7,671 nucleotides of DNA from an uncultured Erysipelotrichaceae bacterium. GTDB lineage: Bacteria; Bacillota_I; Bacilli_A; RFN20; CAG-826. Shown in pieces: positions 7,247-7,671 of the stretch. The stretch covers positions 1-7,671 of the forward strand of contig CADAUN010000062.1 of NCBI GenBank assembly GCA_902791085.1, in the 5' to 3' direction. Made by a program: the position numbers and the translations under genes. Position 1 is the first letter of the stretch; every line of letters starts with the position of its first letter. The notes beneath the pieces were generated by a model that was not told where the DNA came from, ran no database searches, and saw nothing but the letters and a program-made list of their open reading frames with translations.

Positions 7247-7435
7247 ATGCGGCTTACGGATTACACAAACTTCTTGCAACTCTCTAAATGCATTCAATAA
7301 TTGGTTAGCAACTGCCGAAAATGGGAATACATTGGTGGGCTGAGTGATGATGAGAAAGATGCCGTTAAGAAAATTAGATATGGGACTTGTGCTTACAATA
7401 GGTCTATGATTTCAATGCTAATAAAATATTTGTAA
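7247..7435 (+). pseudogene. Small ORF broken by an in-frame TAA (17 + 44 codons)
   Basis: An ATG at 7247 lies six bases after GAGGG (7236-7240), a good ribosome binding site. The frame gives MRLTDYTNFLQLSKCIQ and then TAA at 7298-7300. The same frame continues for 44 more codons to TAA at 7433-7435, including the protein-like stretches CRKWEYIGGLSDDEKDAV and KKIRYGTCAYNRSMISMLI. The simplest reading is one gene of about 62 codons with a nonsense mutation or a sequence error. Alternatives are a genuine 17-residue peptide, or a separate ORF from TTG at 7301 (no ribosome binding site). Code reassignment is unlikely because TAA ends polC and the protease gene. The product is not recognised. It sits between the 72-codon ORF and the structured RNA before the kinase-like gene, so it could once have been an operon partner. 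Confidence 0.4.
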
Positions 7436-7489
7436 GAGACTAATAATTATGAAACAATATTTGTGTCAAGAGAATTACGGCAATTATTT

Positions 7490-7501
7490 CTCACAGGTAG
7501 T
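7490..7501 (+). repeat. Loop repeat copy 1, CTCACAGGTAGT
   Basis: First of two identical 12-base direct repeats 56 bases apart. It forms the complete loop of hairpin 1, directly flanked by the TTT/AAA end of the stem. Inner pairs C-G and T-A (7490-7491 with 7499-7500) could narrow it to CACAGGT with the last T bulged. Confidence 0.85.
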
Positions 7502-7545
7502 AAATGTATGCCGATTAAATAATGCTCTTGATTACTTATTAAGAC

Positions 7546-7557
7546 CTCACAGGTAGT
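7546..7557 (+). repeat. Loop repeat copy 2, CTCACAGGTAGT
   Basis: Identical to copy 1 and again exactly the loop of a hairpin, here closed by AAGAC/GTCTT (7541-7545 with 7558-7562). No third copy is present in the window on either strand. Confidence 0.85.
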
Positions 7558-7568
7558 GTCTTGATTAG

Positions 7569-7597
7569 AAGCCGTTTTACGGCTTTTTATTTTTTAT
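7569..7597 (+). terminator. Intrinsic terminator immediately before the kinase-like gene
   Basis: AAGCCG (7569-7574), loop TTTTA and CGGCTT (7580-7585) are followed by a T-rich tail TTTATTTTTT. The stem can extend by pairing G7568 and A7567 with T7586-7587, which would take the two outer bases from hairpin 2. Its position between the leader RNA and the ribosome binding site at 7598 means most transcripts should stop before the gene. Confidence 0.82.
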
Positions 7598-7604
7598 GGA
7601 GGTG
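7598..7604 (+). promoter_or_regulatory. Strong ribosome binding site of the kinase-like gene
   Basis: GGAGGTG is followed by four bases and ATG at 7609. It fixes the start at 7609 rather than the in-frame ATG at 7621, which would be 16 bases away. It begins right after the terminator's T-run, leaving no room for a promoter between them. Confidence 0.85.
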
Positions 7605-7608
7605 TTGC

Positions 7609-7671
7609 ATGTCGTTTTTAATGGATTTTACTGAATTGCCACAAAGCAATCTTTTATATGGTGGCAACGCC
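7609..7671 (+). CDS. HipA/CtkA-like Ser/Thr kinase, N-terminal 21 residues only (3' end outside window)
   Basis: Only the first 21 codons are in the window: MSFLMDFTELPQSNLLYGGN and one further Ala. The pattern of hydrophobic-DF, a short linker and YGG(N/A) followed by a small residue resembles the N-terminus of CtkA-like, HipA_C-domain kinases. In these the glycine-rich loop (typically followed by G-x-K) contributes to ATP binding. Family members are kinases of toxin-antitoxin modules (HipA, HipT) or the secreted kinase CtkA; many target translation factors. The call is a recognition from a very short segment and the catalytic and metal-binding motifs lie beyond the window. The gene is preceded by an intrinsic terminator and the twin-loop RNA, so expression probably depends on read-through. 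No obvious HipB-like DNA-binding antitoxin lies upstream; a partner could be downstream. Confidence 0.55.
   Translation, partial: MSFLMDFTELPQSNLLYGGNA

Larger units (their letters stand above)
7465..7597 (+). ncRNA. Structured RNA leader: two hairpins with identical 12-nt loops, then a terminator
   Basis: Hairpin 1 pairs CGGCA (7478-7482) with TGCCG (7509-7513). After a 2x2 mismatch it pairs TATTT (7485-7489) with AAATG (7502-7506), leaving loop 7490-7501. An outer helix TCAAGAG/CTCTTGA (7466-7472 with 7525-7531) can enclose it. Hairpin 2 pairs 7538-7545 with 7558-7565 (8 bp including one G-T), then after a T-T mismatch 7535-7536 with 7567-7568, leaving loop 7546-7557. Both loops are exactly CTCACAGGTAGT although the stems differ in sequence. 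The terminator stem begins at 7569, the base after hairpin 2. The kinase-like gene starts 11 bases after the T-run. This looks like a small RNA or conditional terminator; the transcript's 5' end and promoter are not identified. Confidence 0.7.

Noticed and set aside
7247..7435. TAA reassigned to an amino acid
   Set aside because: TAA is the stop of polC and of the protease gene in the same window, and no long gene here contains in-frame TAA, so reassignment is not supported.
7449..7556. 35-codon frame beginning MKQYLCQENYGNYFSQ as a leader peptide
   Set aside because: Its ATG has no good ribosome binding site and its stop falls in the second loop repeat. The two loop copies are read in different frames, so the repeat is better explained at RNA level.
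7490..7557. CRISPR array
   Set aside because: There are only two 12-base repeats, each forming a hairpin loop, with one 44-base interval. Repeat length, number and layout do not fit CRISPR.

Overview
The window is from a low-GC Gram-positive-type bacterium (Bacillota/Bacilli, or a relative near the Mollicutes). Three things show this: a PolC-type replicative DNA polymerase III with a built-in proofreading exonuclease, the dxr - site-2 protease - polC gene order, and strong GGAGG ribosome binding sites. TGA is a stop codon (it ends dxr and a small downstream ORF) and Trp is TGG, so the standard bacterial code 11 applies, not the Mycoplasma code. The genus cannot be read from the sequence.

Positions 1-6637 are a tightly packed core operon on the + strand. 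It holds the C-terminal part of dxr (isoprenoid precursor synthesis), an RseP/RasP-type intramembrane metalloprotease overlapping dxr by one base, and polC starting one base after the protease stop. Bacillus-type genomes usually have proS between the last two; it is absent here. The operon joins isoprenoid synthesis, envelope stress proteolysis and chromosome replication. A tRNA-Pro(CGG) follows at 6680-6756, then a good intrinsic terminator at 6774-6803.

Beyond that terminator the character changes to AT-richer, sparsely coding, accessory-looking DNA. Positions 6804-7006 have no convincing gene but hold a cluster of TTCGA-type palindromes. A 72-codon ORF of uncertain identity (7015-7233) follows, then a short reading frame broken by an in-frame TAA (7247-7435).

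The most interesting part is about 7465-7597. Two neighbouring hairpins with different stem sequences present exactly the same 12-nt loop (CTCACAGGTAGT), and they abut an intrinsic terminator. Only a few bases after the terminator's T-run comes a strong ribosome binding site and the start of a protein whose first 21 residues resemble the N-terminus of CtkA/HipA-like Ser/Thr kinases (toxin-antitoxin and phage-defence related). The window ends inside this gene. RNA repeats, then a terminator, then a putative toxin gene recalls transcription attenuation or a type III-like RNA antitoxin arrangement. That function is inference; the twin-loop structure is read directly from the sequence.
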